From NCBI GenBank assembly GCA_030690705.1, contig JAUYGE010000179.1:1-8871 (forward strand): DNA of 8,871 bases, given 5' to 3'. A program made the translations under genes and the position numbers. Of this stretch, positions 1-7,101 are shown one piece after another (positions within the stretch are counted from its first letter, which is position 1; each line of letters opens with the position of its first letter). The DNA comes from Dehalococcoidia bacterium (lineage in GTDB: Bacteria; Chloroflexota; Dehalococcoidia; JAENJB01). The notes beneath the pieces were generated by a model. That model saw only the letters and a list, made by a program, of their open reading frames with translations. It did no database searches and was not told where the DNA came from.

Positions 1-206
1 GCTCATTCCGTTGAACATCTTATGCCTTAGAGAAGGTGGAAGTAATGCGTAGAGGGGTTCGCCAGAATGCGCTTGGTCGGTGAGATTGAGCTTGGCGTAG
101 TGTGAAGGAATGTGTTGTGGGCAAGCACCTGAGGTCAGCCCATAGCTGCGACCAACTTCAGCCAGCCTCCGGGTCTTCAGCTATTTGTAGCGAGTATCCT
201 TCAAGA
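1..206. other. No supported gene; region downstream of the permease
   Basis: This is the sequence after the permease stop codon, where the importer's ATPase gene might be expected. I see no ATPase start and no Walker A motif. On the minus strand one frame is open from about position 182 to the window edge, but its only ATG is at 16-18, with a weak ribosome site, and gives just six codons (MFNGMS) before the edge. A roughly 60-codon frame without a start could be chance or a decayed gene. No hairpin followed by a T-run is visible, so no terminator can be called. Confidence 0.4.
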
Positions 207-1967
207 TCAATTTGGTACATTTTTTGCTTCGGCGATCATTGTGCGGTGCTGGGCAAGTTTGCGAGAGATGATGACCACTATCAAAAGGAAGAGGATCATC
301 ACGATCGCCAGGGCGCTCAATTCCGGGAAGGAGCCATTATGCCACAGGTTGAAGACAAAGACCGAAAGGACTATGGTGTCCGGGTTATAGAGTATCCCGG
401 CGATGGAAAAGAGCCTCACTGTGAGTATCAGGATAGAGAGGCCGCCAGCGACCAGCGAGGGTATGAGCAGAGGTACGATGATACGGCGAAGTATAGCAAA
501 AAAGCTAGCTCCGCTGGAGGCTGCCGCATCTTCGAGCTCTTTGTGAATCTGGACTACTCCGGTATTGGTAAAGCGGGTAGCGATGGGCAAGAAAGCTATT
601 GTATAAGCCAGCACCATGATCCAGATGGTGTCATAGATAGGTATTATAGAGCGGAGGTAGAGGAAGAACACCAGGAAGCTGAATCCCAGGGCCACGGATG
701 GTATGGTGAATGGGAGGAAAGCCAGGCTGTCCAGCAGGCGTGCGCCTTTGGGTTTGAGGCGGAGCACGATCCAGGAGATAATGGTGGCCAGCAACATGCC
801 ACCAACGCTGACCACGCCACTCATTAGTGCGGTGTTTTTCACAGAAAGGAGAAAAAGCGGGTTATCCAAAAGGCCCGTGTAATTCATGAGGGTGAGCCTG
901 CCCAGGCTTTCTCGAGAGGGAGCCTCGTAGTAGGGGAGCAGGGAGGTCCAGAGTGTAACCAGGAAGGGGAGGATAATGGCCATAAACAGGAAAAAGAAGA
1001 TGAAGGCCCCAGCCCAAGGCCGCCATTTTCCCAGGTTGATAAGGCGGGGGCGGTATCCCTTACCTGTTACCGTAGCATATCTCTCTGAGCGGGTCAGTAT
1101 ACTCTGGTAGTAGAACAATCCGATAGAGGCCAGAACGATGAGACCGATGCTGAGTACAAAGGCCTCGCCATAATTGGGAGGTACAGAGAGCTTGAGGGCG
1201 GAGTAGATCTGGGTAGCATAGACCATCATGCCCTGCGCGGAGCCCATGATGAGCGGTACATCGAGGCCCTCTATTCCTCGCACAAACATGAGGAGGGCTA
1301 CTGCTGCCAGTGCCGGTGTCATAAGCTTTAGGGTGATGCGGTAGAAGGTGATTGTCTTGGTGCCGCCGGCGGTATAGGCGGCCTCTTCAAGGGCAGGGTC
1401 CATGCCTCGGAAGGCAGCGCCGAGCATGAAGAAGGTCATTGGGGAAAGAGACAGGCCTTCAACCCACCACATGGCCGGCCAGGAATAAGCATTGAATAGA
1501 GGCGCGCTGAAACCCAGGGAAAGCCATAGTTTATTCAGCAGGCCGGCGTTGGGGCTGAGGAGGAATATCCAGGCAATGGCCTTGACCATGGAGGGCATGA
1601 CGAGGGGGATGAACATGAGCCCGTAGATGATATTGCGGAAGGGCGTATTGGTTCGCTCCACCAGGAAGGCGATGCTGCTGCCAAAGAACAGGGATATGGC
1701 CATGGCGCCGGCGGCGAAGATAAGGGTATTGCCCAGGTAGCCGATAATCTTGGGGTCGGAATAGGCTTGGAGGAAATTTCTCAGTGTAAGATGTCTCAAG
1801 GTGAGGTCAGCAACCAGGGTGGTGCCTGCCTCTTTGAAGCTGCCCCACAGAAGGAAAAGGATGGGGACTGCTGCCAGGAAGGCTACCAGGGCGGCGGCCA
1901 GGAGCAAAACTGTGTTTCGGGCAGTGAAAAAACCTGCCCACCGTTTTGCTTCAGCTACGGTAAGCAT
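207..1967 (-). CDS. ABC transporter permease, two fused membrane domains (ferric-iron/thiamine/polyamine-like)
   Basis: This is the inner-membrane channel of a binding-protein-dependent ABC importer, 586 aa. It carries two homologous permease halves in one chain, as in FbpB/SfuB-type and ThiP-type proteins, instead of two subunits. Hydrophobic segments are visible near residues 19-42, 78-103, 112-137, 220-240 and 267-288 in the first half, and 319-341, 377-403, 413-438, 446-462, 498-525 and 550-568 in the second. Each half has the EAA loop that docks the ATPase: EEAAYTAGG at 194-202 and ELEDAAASSGA at 477-487. The ATG start has a GAGGAA ribosome site at 1976-1981, 8 nt away. It lies about 100 bp downstream of the binding-protein gene on the same strand, so they are probably co-transcribed. 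The substrate cannot be read from the sequence; iron is one guess among several. No ATPase gene is seen next to it. Confidence 0.9.
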   Translation of the reverse strand: MLTVAEAKRWAGFFTARNTVLLLAAALVAFLAAVPILFLLWGSFKEAGTTLVADLTLRHLTLRNFLQAYSDPKIIGYLGNTLIFAAGAMAISLFFGSSIAFLVERTNTPFRNIIYGLMFIPLVMPSMVKAIAWIFLLSPNAGLLNKLWLSLGFSAPLFNAYSWPAMWWVEGLSLSPMTFFMLGAAFRGMDPALEEAAYTAGGTKTITFYRITLKLMTPALAAVALLMFVRGIEGLDVPLIMGSAQGMMVYATQIYSALKLSVPPNYGEAFVLSIGLIVLASIGLFYYQSILTRSERYATVTGKGYRPRLINLGKWRPWAGAFIFFFLFMAIILPFLVTLWTSLLPYYEAPSRESLGRLTLMNYTGLLDNPLFLLSVKNTALMSGVVSVGGMLLATIISWIVLRLKPKGARLLDSLAFLPFTIPSVALGFSFLVFFLYLRSIIPIYDTIWIMVLAYTIAFLPIATRFTNTGVVQIHKELEDAAASSGASFFAILRRIIVPLLIPSLVAGGLSILILTVRLFSIAGILYNPDTIVLSVFVFNLWHNGSFPELSALAIVMILFLLIVVIISRKLAQHRTMIAEAKNVPN

Positions 1968-2033
1968 AAGAAACGTTCCTCGTGTTTAGATCTGTGACTT
2001 GTTAGAGGGACGCATATTCTTGAAAGGATTAGC

Positions 2034-2065
2034 AACGGCGCCAGAGTTGGCACCCTGGCGCCGTT
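2034..2065 (-). repeat. Intercistronic hairpin, perfect 11-bp stem
   Basis: Arms 2034-2044 (AACGGCGCCAG) and 2055-2065 (CTGGCGCCGTT) are perfect reverse complements around a 10-nt loop. On the minus strand the stem starts only 4 nt after the binding-protein stop codon (2070-2072) and about 70 nt before the permease start. There is no solid T-run after it, so it is not a standard terminator. Hairpins in this place in importer operons, such as malE-malF, protect the 3' end of the binding-protein message and so raise its level over the membrane subunits. That role is an inference here. Confidence 0.7.
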
Positions 2066-2069
2066 TACC

Positions 2070-3197
2070 TCATCTCCCGATAATGTCCTGACGCCAGACT
2101 CTGGCAGCGTCGGTGTAGTTCTTATCCGTGCCCATCTCCGAAGGTAAAGTGAATATCTCGACGCCCCTGTTCTTGTAAAACTGGTTGGCATAGGACTTGT
2201 CGGCGATTCTCGGATTGACGGTGGGATTGGGGAAGAGGTTGGAATAGACAAGGGAACCTTCGTCAGAGGTTAACCAATCAGCAAGAAGCTTGGCCGCATT
2301 GGGATGGGGAGGGTTCTTTGGCATGGCAATGTGCCACGGGTCCCCATAGGTCTTGGTAAAGGGGGCGAAGTCAATGGGCGCTCCCCGCCTGATATTATAG
2401 AGCCCGGTAGTGCCTGCTGCCATGAGCATGATATTGGCGTCACCCGCTACCAGCAGCTCCAACGGGCCCTGAAAACCGCTCATTACCCTCGGGTTGGTGG
2501 TCTTAATGACATCTTTCCAGAACTTGATGGAACGGTCCCAGTTAACCCCCGCTGCGGTTACATCGCCAAGCTCATAGGCAAAGCCGATAACCCAGTTGGA
2601 GCCGGAGGTGGAAATGAGCGACTTACCCGCCCACTTAGAGTTGTTAAGGTCTTCCCATTTCTTGGGTATGTCGGTGGGGGAGACCAGCTTGGTATTGTAC
2701 ATGGGCATTCTGGTGGAGAGCTGGTCTAACACCCAGAACTTGTGAGGCGGCTGAAACGGCCACCCCTGCGCATTGGGCCAGTCGTACTCCTGCAAAATGC
2801 CCGCCGCTTGCTCATGCCTGAGCCGGGCGGCATCCTGCGTCAATAAATCCGGAGAATACTTGCCAGCCTGGTACTCGGCAATTAACTTGGCCTCCAGCTC
2901 ATCCCCCGGTGGGTCCCATATCTTGAGCTTGAGGAAAGGATATCTGGCCTCGAAGGCTTTTTCCACCGGCCCGTAGTACCATGACAGGGCCCACATGACC
3001 ACCTCTGTTTCTCCGTTGGCCTTGGCTGCAGCTATCAGCTGCTGCTCACGGGACAACTGAGGCACCGGTGTTGCCGGGTTCTGGGTGGATGGGGTTGGGG
3101 CTGGCGTGGGTGCTGGCGACTGAGGCGCGGCGCAGGCAGTAATGATTAACCCCAGGATTAGCAACAGGCTTATGGTGTAACTGAATCTTCTGAACAT
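2070..3197 (-). CDS. Substrate-binding lipoprotein of an ABC importer (AfuA/FbpA-like family)
   Basis: This is the extracytoplasmic solute-binding protein that delivers ligand to the downstream permease. It has 375 aa from the ATG at 3197. That start is chosen because AGGAGGAGGA lies 8 nt upstream (3206-3215) and because it gives a clean lipoprotein signal: basic MFRRF, a hydrophobic stretch at 8-19 and lipobox ITAC with the lipidated Cys22. A Pro/Thr/Ala-rich linker (about 23-47) then tethers the folded domain to the membrane. The body is typical of the family: VVMWALSWYYGPVEKAFEARYP near 67-87, YNTKLVSPTDIPKKWEDL at 167-184, NSKWAGK at 186-192 and AAKLLADWLTSDEGSLVYS at 301-319. Such proteins bind ferric iron, thiamine, polyamines or phosphonates, and the ligand here is unknown. 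An upstream TTG at 3311 would extend the frame but would bury the signal peptide, so it is rejected. Confidence 0.9.
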   Translation of the reverse strand: MFRRFSYTISLLLILGLIITACAAPQSPAPTPAPTPSTQNPATPVPQLSREQQLIAAAKANGETEVVMWALSWYYGPVEKAFEARYPFLKLKIWDPPGDELEAKLIAEYQAGKYSPDLLTQDAARLRHEQAAGILQEYDWPNAQGWPFQPPHKFWVLDQLSTRMPMYNTKLVSPTDIPKKWEDLNNSKWAGKSLISTSGSNWVIGFAYELGDVTAAGVNWDRSIKFWKDVIKTTNPRVMSGFQGPLELLVAGDANIMLMAAGTTGLYNIRRGAPIDFAPFTKTYGDPWHIAMPKNPPHPNAAKLLADWLTSDEGSLVYSNLFPNPTVNPRIADKSYANQFYKNRGVEIFTLPSEMGTDKNYTDAARVWRQDIIGR

Positions 3198-3413
3198 TTT
3201 TCCAATCCTCCTCCTGTGTCCGACACATGTCCGTGTTCTTGGGCTTCTAATTCTCTTTAACTTGCGCTGTCCTCCTCCTGACCTCTTAATTTTATTGAGT
3301 GCAACGGGCAAGACCTCGGGAGATACTTATCCAAGTAAAGCGGGTTATACTAAATTGTTTGGGGAAAAACCCGCCCCGCAAATCCTCTGTTTGGTTCGGA
3401 ATGCCTCCTCATC
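3198..3413 (-). promoter_or_regulatory. Long 5' leader of the importer operon
   Basis: If transcription starts just below the -10 box at 3420-3425, about 215 nt of untranslated leader precede the binding-protein start. It contains a 7-bp inverted repeat (3340-3346 with 3368-3374, GCGGGTT/AACCCGC on the plus strand). A competing pairing of 3361-3364 (GGGG) with 3374-3377 (CCCC) would use part of the same sequence. An 11-nt copy of the ribosome-site sequence (TCCTCCTCCTG on the plus strand) occurs at 3206-3216 and again at 3270-3280, but no start codon follows the second copy. I do not recognise a known riboswitch. Confidence 0.35.
3206..3215 (-). promoter_or_regulatory. Ribosome binding site fixing the binding-protein start
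   Basis: On the minus strand this reads AGGAGGAGGA, a very strong anti-SD match, 8 nt before the ATG at 3195-3197. It decides that start over the TTG at 3311. Confidence 0.85.
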
Positions 3414-3419
3414 GCTTCG

Positions 3420-3447
3420 ATTATAGCACGGGGCAGTGTCCCGTCAA
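3420..3447 (-). promoter_or_regulatory. Sigma-70-like promoter of the importer operon
   Basis: Minus-strand TTGACG (3442-3447), a 16-bp spacer and TATAAT (3420-3425). The -10 is perfect and the -35 matches 5 of 6. It is the best promoter match upstream of the binding-protein gene and implies a start near 3413. Confidence 0.7.
3428..3444. promoter_or_regulatory. Operator-like dyad inside the importer promoter
   Basis: ACGGGGCA-G-TGTCCCGT: the 8-bp arms (3428-3435 and 3437-3444) are complementary at 7 of 8 positions. It fills the spacer between the -10 and -35 boxes and overlaps the -35, where a bound dimeric repressor would block RNA polymerase. No regulator gene is in the window, and the binding protein is unknown. 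Confidence 0.4.
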
Positions 3448-3464
3448 GTGGTTGTGCTCGTTCC

Positions 3465-3493
3465 TTGAGAAATCTGAAGGATTCGGTTAGCAT
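3465..3493 (+). promoter_or_regulatory. Probable promoter of the cyclophilin gene
   Basis: TTGAGA (3465-3470, 5 of 6), an ideal 17-bp spacer, then TAGCAT (3488-3493, 4 of 6). It predicts a start near 3500 and a leader of about 35 nt. It lies back to back with the importer promoter, with the two -35 boxes 17 bp apart. Confidence 0.45.
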
Positions 3494-3534
3494 ATGGCCG
3501 GTTCGTCCAATGAAACTAAGGAGGCTTTAAGTTT

Positions 3535-4122
<588 letters not shown>

Positions 4123-4125
4123 GGA

Positions 4126-5379
4126 CTACTCCTGCTTCGACTGATATTCGCGCAGGAGCCTTTCGCCGTACTGGAGCAGCACCTGGGCTCGCTCCGGTGA
4201 GTATTGCTTGAGCTTGAGATAGGCCTTGAGGGCCTCTTCCGGCGTCAGCCCCTCCGCTCCCTGCCACTCCCTCAGGCGTATGCGCGGCTCTTTCCCCGAA
4301 ATCTGAAAGGCGAATGGCAGAATGTAGTGGGCCTCACCCAGGGCTTTGCGCAGCTCGCTGTCCCGGATTTTCCCCTCCGCCTGGGCGGGCAATGATAGTT
4401 GGAGCCGCACTACGGCCTCTTTGATTTCTCCGGCCCGCCGGGCTATGGCCTGGAGTACCGTGGCCGTGGGGTCGAGGTCCTGCTCTCTTATCTCCACGGA
4501 AATGGTCAGAAAGCGGCGCGCTTGGACCGGATGGAAGGTCAGGTGCGTCTTCCGTTGCTCCGGCTGAGCAGAGTTCTCAATCTCCACCACGCAGAACCCT
4601 TTCTCCTCTTTCTCCTCGCTGAAATCGATCCGTTCCAGGCTGCCCGAGTAGGCCGCGCAGGGCCTGTCTGAGAGCACCTGGTGCCGGTGAAGATGTCCCA
4701 GGGCTATGTAGTCGAAGGCGGGCTGAAAGATGGAGCTGGGGAGCAGGACGGGGTCCTGGCCCACCATGGTCGTCTTCTCAGAGCCGTATACGGCGGTGGA
4801 GATGGAAAGGTGGGCGGCGAGCACCGACGGCAACTGAGGGTCGATGGAATCGGCGAAGTTGCGGATGGTGCGGGTCATTATCTCCTGGAGCCTTTCGTTG
4901 GTCTGCTGGAAGGTGAGGCTCTTGTTTTCCTCCTTGCTCAAGAGCAGGCTGCGCCTGGCCCAGGGCAGGGCGGCCACCTGAAGCGGCCCGCTGGCGGTCT
5001 GGATGAGATGGATATCGGGCTTGCTGGCCACGGAGATGTTCTTGACGGACAGGGTCTGGAATATCTCCACCGCGCTGGCGCGGCCGGCGGCGTTGGGCAG
5101 GTCGTGGTTGCCGGCCAGAAGGAAGACGGGTATGTCCGCAGCCGCCAGGCGCTGGAGGCGTCTGGCGAACTCCCTCTGCTGCGTCTGAGACGGCTCGCGG
5201 CTCTTGTAAGCATCACCGCAGAAGAGGACCAGGTCAACCCGGTTCTCCAGGGCGTGGTTGATCACCTGGTCCAGGACCTTAAGGAAGTCCAGCAGGCGGG
5301 TATGAAGGCCGGTCTCGGGGTCGAGGGCGCCGTAGGCCTCGACGCCCAGGTGGAGGTCGCTAAAGTGAAGGATTTTCAT
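4126..5379 (-). CDS. sbcD: SbcD/Mre11-like DNA repair exonuclease subunit
   Basis: This is a metallophosphoesterase of the SbcD/Mre11 family. With the SMC-like ATPase SbcC/Rad50 such proteins process DNA ends and hairpins using two Mn ions. It has 417 aa. The metal-binding motifs are all present in order: SDLHLG (Asp8, His10), CGDAYKS (Asp56), GNHD (Asn91, His92), AAHLS (His190) and GHLHRHQ (His229, His231). Residues from about 280 on would form the capping and partner-binding region. The ATG lies inside the last codons of glyS, a 20-bp overlap, with only a weak GGCGG-like ribosome site, so translation is probably coupled to glyS. No sbcC gene is adjacent: the neighbour downstream is the convergent cyclophilin gene. 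It could be a YhaO-like single nuclease or have its partner elsewhere. Family assignment is strong; the precise symbol is less certain. Confidence 0.9.
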   Translation of the reverse strand: MKILHFSDLHLGVEAYGALDPETGLHTRLLDFLKVLDQVINHALENRVDLVLFCGDAYKSREPSQTQQREFARRLQRLAAADIPVFLLAGNHDLPNAAGRASAVEIFQTLSVKNISVASKPDIHLIQTASGPLQVAALPWARRSLLLSKEENKSLTFQQTNERLQEIMTRTIRNFADSIDPQLPSVLAAHLSISTAVYGSEKTTMVGQDPVLLPSSIFQPAFDYIALGHLHRHQVLSDRPCAAYSGSLERIDFSEEKEEKGFCVVEIENSAQPEQRKTHLTFHPVQARRFLTISVEIREQDLDPTATVLQAIARRAGEIKEAVVRLQLSLPAQAEGKIRDSELRKALGEAHYILPFAFQISGKEPRIRLREWQGAEGLTPEEALKAYLKLKQYSPERAQVLLQYGERLLREYQSKQE

Positions 5380-6733
5380 TATGAGCCGCCCATAGGGGGC
5401 CGGTGTCGAAGGCTTCGCCGCAGAGCTTGGCGGACAGGACCTTTTGCAACTCGGCGATAGTGACTCGGAGCTGCTTCATGGAGTCCCGGTCTCTGACGGT
5501 AACCTGCTTGTCCTCGAGCGACTGGAAGTCCACGGTGACGCAGAATGGAGTGCCGATTTCGTCCTGGCGGCGGTAGCGCCGTCCGATGCTCTGGGCATCG
5601 TCGTACTGGGTGACAAAGCAGCAGCGCAGTCCCGCGTGCACCTCGCGGGCCAGGGCGACCAGAGGCTCCTTTCGGCTCAGCGGCAGGACCGCTACCTTGA
5701 CCGGCGCCAGTCTCGGATGGAGGTGGAGGACTACCCTGATTTCATCCTTGTCCGGCTCTTCAGCGTAGGAATCGAGCAGGAAGGCCAGAGCGGAGCGGTC
5801 GACGCCGGCTGATGGCTCGATGGCGCAGGGCAGGTAGTGCTCCCCCTTCTCCTCGTCGAAGTAGGTCAGGGTCTTGCCGCTGGCGGCGCTGTGCTGTTTG
5901 AGGTCGAAGTCCCCGCGGTTGGCGATGCCTTCTAGCTCAGACCATCCCATGGGGAATAGGTACTCCACGTCGTAGCAGTCGCGGGCGTAGTGGGCCAGCT
6001 CATCCTTGCCGTGCTGGCGGAGGCGCAGGTTTTCCTTTCTCATGCCCAGCTTCAGATACCAGTTGAAGCGCTCCTCGATCCAGTACTTGAGCCACTGGTC
6101 GGCGGTCTCGGGCTTGACGAAGTACTCGCACTCCATCTGCTCGAACTCTCGGCTCCTGAAGGTGAAGTTGCCCGGGGTAATCTCGTTGCGGAAGGCCTTG
6201 CCCGTCTGGGCGATGCCGAAGGGCAGCTTCTTTCTGGTGGTGTTGAGGACGTTCTGGAAGTTCACGAAGATGCCCTGGGCGGTCTCCGGGCGCATGTAGA
6301 TGACGCTGGCCTCGTCCTCCACCGGGCCCATCTTGGTCTTGAACATCAGGTTGAACATCCGGGGCTCGGTCAGCTCTCCTCCGCAGGAGGGACAAACGGA
6401 GTCCTTGAGGTCGTCGGCGCGCCAGCGCAGGTGGCATGACTTGCACTCCACCAAGGGGTCGGAGAAGCCCTGCACATGCCCGGAGGCGACCCAGGTCTGC
6501 GGGTGCATCAGGATGGCGGCGTCGAGGCCCACCATGTCATCCCTCTGGTGTACCATGGCCTGCCACCATGCCTCTCTGACGTTGCGCTTCAACTCGACTC
6601 CCAGAGGGCCGTAGTCCCAGCAGCTCGCGAGGCCGCCGTATATTTCGCTGCTCTGAAAGATGAAGCCGCGTCTCTTGCACAGGGACACGATGGTATCCAT
6701 GTCCACTTTCTTGGTTGAGGCGGTGTTGGTCAC
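5360..6733 (-). CDS. glyS: Glycyl-tRNA synthetase, single-chain alpha2 type
   Basis: This class II enzyme charges tRNA-Gly with glycine using ATP in the cytoplasm. It is the homodimeric form shared by archaea, eukaryotes and many bacteria, also named GlyQS. From the GTG start it has 457 aa, normal for the family. Visible features are [20 protein letters not shown] near the N-terminus; a zinc ribbon with Cys97, Cys100, Cys114 and Cys117; RPETAQGIF (148-156); motif 2 with [20 protein letters not shown] from 182; motif 3 EPSAGVDR (306-313); and an anticodon-binding domain from about 345 with [20 protein letters not shown]. The GTG at 6731-6733 is chosen because GAGGGAG lies 6 nt upstream. A TTG at 6775 sits at the predicted transcription start, and the ATG at 6700 has only a weak ribosome site. 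It probably shares an mRNA with the overlapping sbcD-like gene downstream. Confidence 0.95.
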   Translation of the reverse strand: MTNTASTKKVDMDTIVSLCKRRGFIFQSSEIYGGLASCWDYGPLGVELKRNVREAWWQAMVHQRDDMVGLDAAILMHPQTWVASGHVQGFSDPLVECKSCHLRWRADDLKDSVCPSCGGELTEPRMFNLMFKTKMGPVEDEASVIYMRPETAQGIFVNFQNVLNTTRKKLPFGIAQTGKAFRNEITPGNFTFRSREFEQMECEYFVKPETADQWLKYWIEERFNWYLKLGMRKENLRLRQHGKDELAHYARDCYDVEYLFPMGWSELEGIANRGDFDLKQHSAASGKTLTYFDEEKGEHYLPCAIEPSAGVDRSALAFLLDSYAEEPDKDEIRVVLHLHPRLAPVKVAVLPLSRKEPLVALAREVHAGLRCCFVTQYDDAQSIGRRYRRQDEIGTPFCVTVDFQSLEDKQVTVRDRDSMKQLRVTIAELQKVLSAKLCGEAFDTGPLWAAHNENPSL

Positions 6734-6739
6734 TGCGTT

Positions 6740-6746
6740 CTCCCTC
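6740..6746 (-). promoter_or_regulatory. Ribosome binding site supporting the GTG start of glyS
   Basis: Minus-strand GAGGGAG, 6 nt before GTG at 6731-6733. It favours this start over TTG 6775 and ATG 6700, either of which would change the N-terminus by 11-14 residues. Confidence 0.65.
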
Positions 6747-6784
6747 TGTGGTAAGTTCCGGGAAAGGGCAGACAATTAAGAAAG

Positions 6785-6812
6785 CTTATCAACTTTGGCA
6801 GGCGAGTGTCAA
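6785..6812 (-). promoter_or_regulatory. Probable promoter of glyS-sbcD
   Basis: Minus-strand TTGACA (6807-6812, perfect), a 16-bp spacer and GATAAG (6785-6790, 4 of 6). The predicted start is near 6778, giving a leader of about 45 nt before the GTG. Confidence 0.5.
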
Positions 6813-6837
6813 AGCCTGCGCTCCCTGCGCCCGCTCC

Positions 6838-6949
6838 CTGTCATTGCGAGCCCTTCGACAGGCTCAGGATAAACTCCGCGAAGCAATCCGTCCTCTTCCG
6901 CTTGGGGTTTACGGATTGCTTCGTCGCCTGCGGCTCCTCGCAATGACAG
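6838..6949. repeat. Palindromic MITE-like repeat element, 112 bp
   Basis: The outer arms CTGTCATTGCGAG (6838-6850) and CTCGCAATGACAG (6937-6949) are perfect 13-bp inverted repeats. The inner arms CGAAGCAATCCGT (6879-6891) and ACGGATTGCTTCG (6911-6923) are another perfect 13-bp pair around a 19-nt loop. The left side carries about 15 extra bases relative to the right, including CCTTCGACAGGCTCAGG (6852-6868). On the opposite strand this segment translates as PEPVEG, a peptide that recurs as a false protein in many environmental genomes, from memory. There is no transposase and no obvious target duplication, so it would be a non-autonomous or structural repeat. It can fold into a long stem on either strand. 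Confidence 0.8.
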
Positions 6950-6968
6950 AATGGCACCCGGGGTGAAT

Positions 6969-6997
6969 TTGACAGCCAAAGGCTCCAAGCGTATACT
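6969..6997 (+). promoter_or_regulatory. Consensus sigma-70 promoter of the reductase gene
   Basis: TTGACA (6969-6974), exactly 17 bp, TATACT (6992-6997): 6 of 6 and 5 of 6. A start near 7004 leaves a leader of about 98 nt before the ATG at 7102. Confidence 0.75.
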
Positions 6998-7003
6998 CAC
7001 CAG

Positions 7004-7101
7004 TTGAATTTCCTCATCTTCCAAAGCTGAGGAGGTGATAGCCGCGATTTCCTGACTATTCTTACCCAGACACAAATTTTTATCAGGTAGGAGCATGAGT
7101 A
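7004..7101 (+). promoter_or_regulatory. Leader of the reductase mRNA with a small hairpin
   Basis: A 6-bp stem TCCTCA/TGAGGA (7011-7016 with 7028-7033, 11-nt loop) lies near the predicted 5' end and could stabilise the transcript. AGGAG at 7089-7093 is the ribosome site, 8 nt before ATG 7102. The earlier ATG at 7095 is almost on top of that site and stops after 11 codons. Nothing else is recognised in this leader. Confidence 0.4.

Noticed and set aside
102..827. 241-codon plus-strand frame
   Set aside because: It lies opposite the permease, has a low-complexity charged composition with no family features, and the permease reading is unambiguous.
3198..3311. TTG-initiated N-terminal extension of the binding protein
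   Set aside because: It would put 38 mostly basic residues ahead of a good lipoprotein signal and ignore the strong ribosome site at 3206-3215.
3346..3351. TATACT on the plus strand as a -10 box for the cyclophilin gene
   Set aside because: No acceptable -35 box lies 16-18 bp upstream, and it is about 190 bp from the gene; 3465-3493 fits better.
4681..5460. 259-codon plus-strand frame opposite the sbcD-like gene
   Set aside because: It is the antisense of a gene with all nuclease motifs intact; its Gly/Val-rich composition is what a GC-rich antisense frame gives.
6000..6446. 148-codon minus-strand frame in another phase of glyS
   Set aside because: It overlaps the zinc ribbon and catalytic core of glyS, and its Arg/Gln-rich composition is that of an out-of-phase reading.
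6734..6775. TTG-initiated extension of glyS
   Set aside because: It starts at about the predicted transcription start, leaving no room for a ribosome site; GTG 6733 has one.
6809..7096. 95-codon minus-strand frame containing PEPVEG
   Set aside because: The distinctive peptide comes from translating the palindromic repeat; there is no supported start or homology signal.
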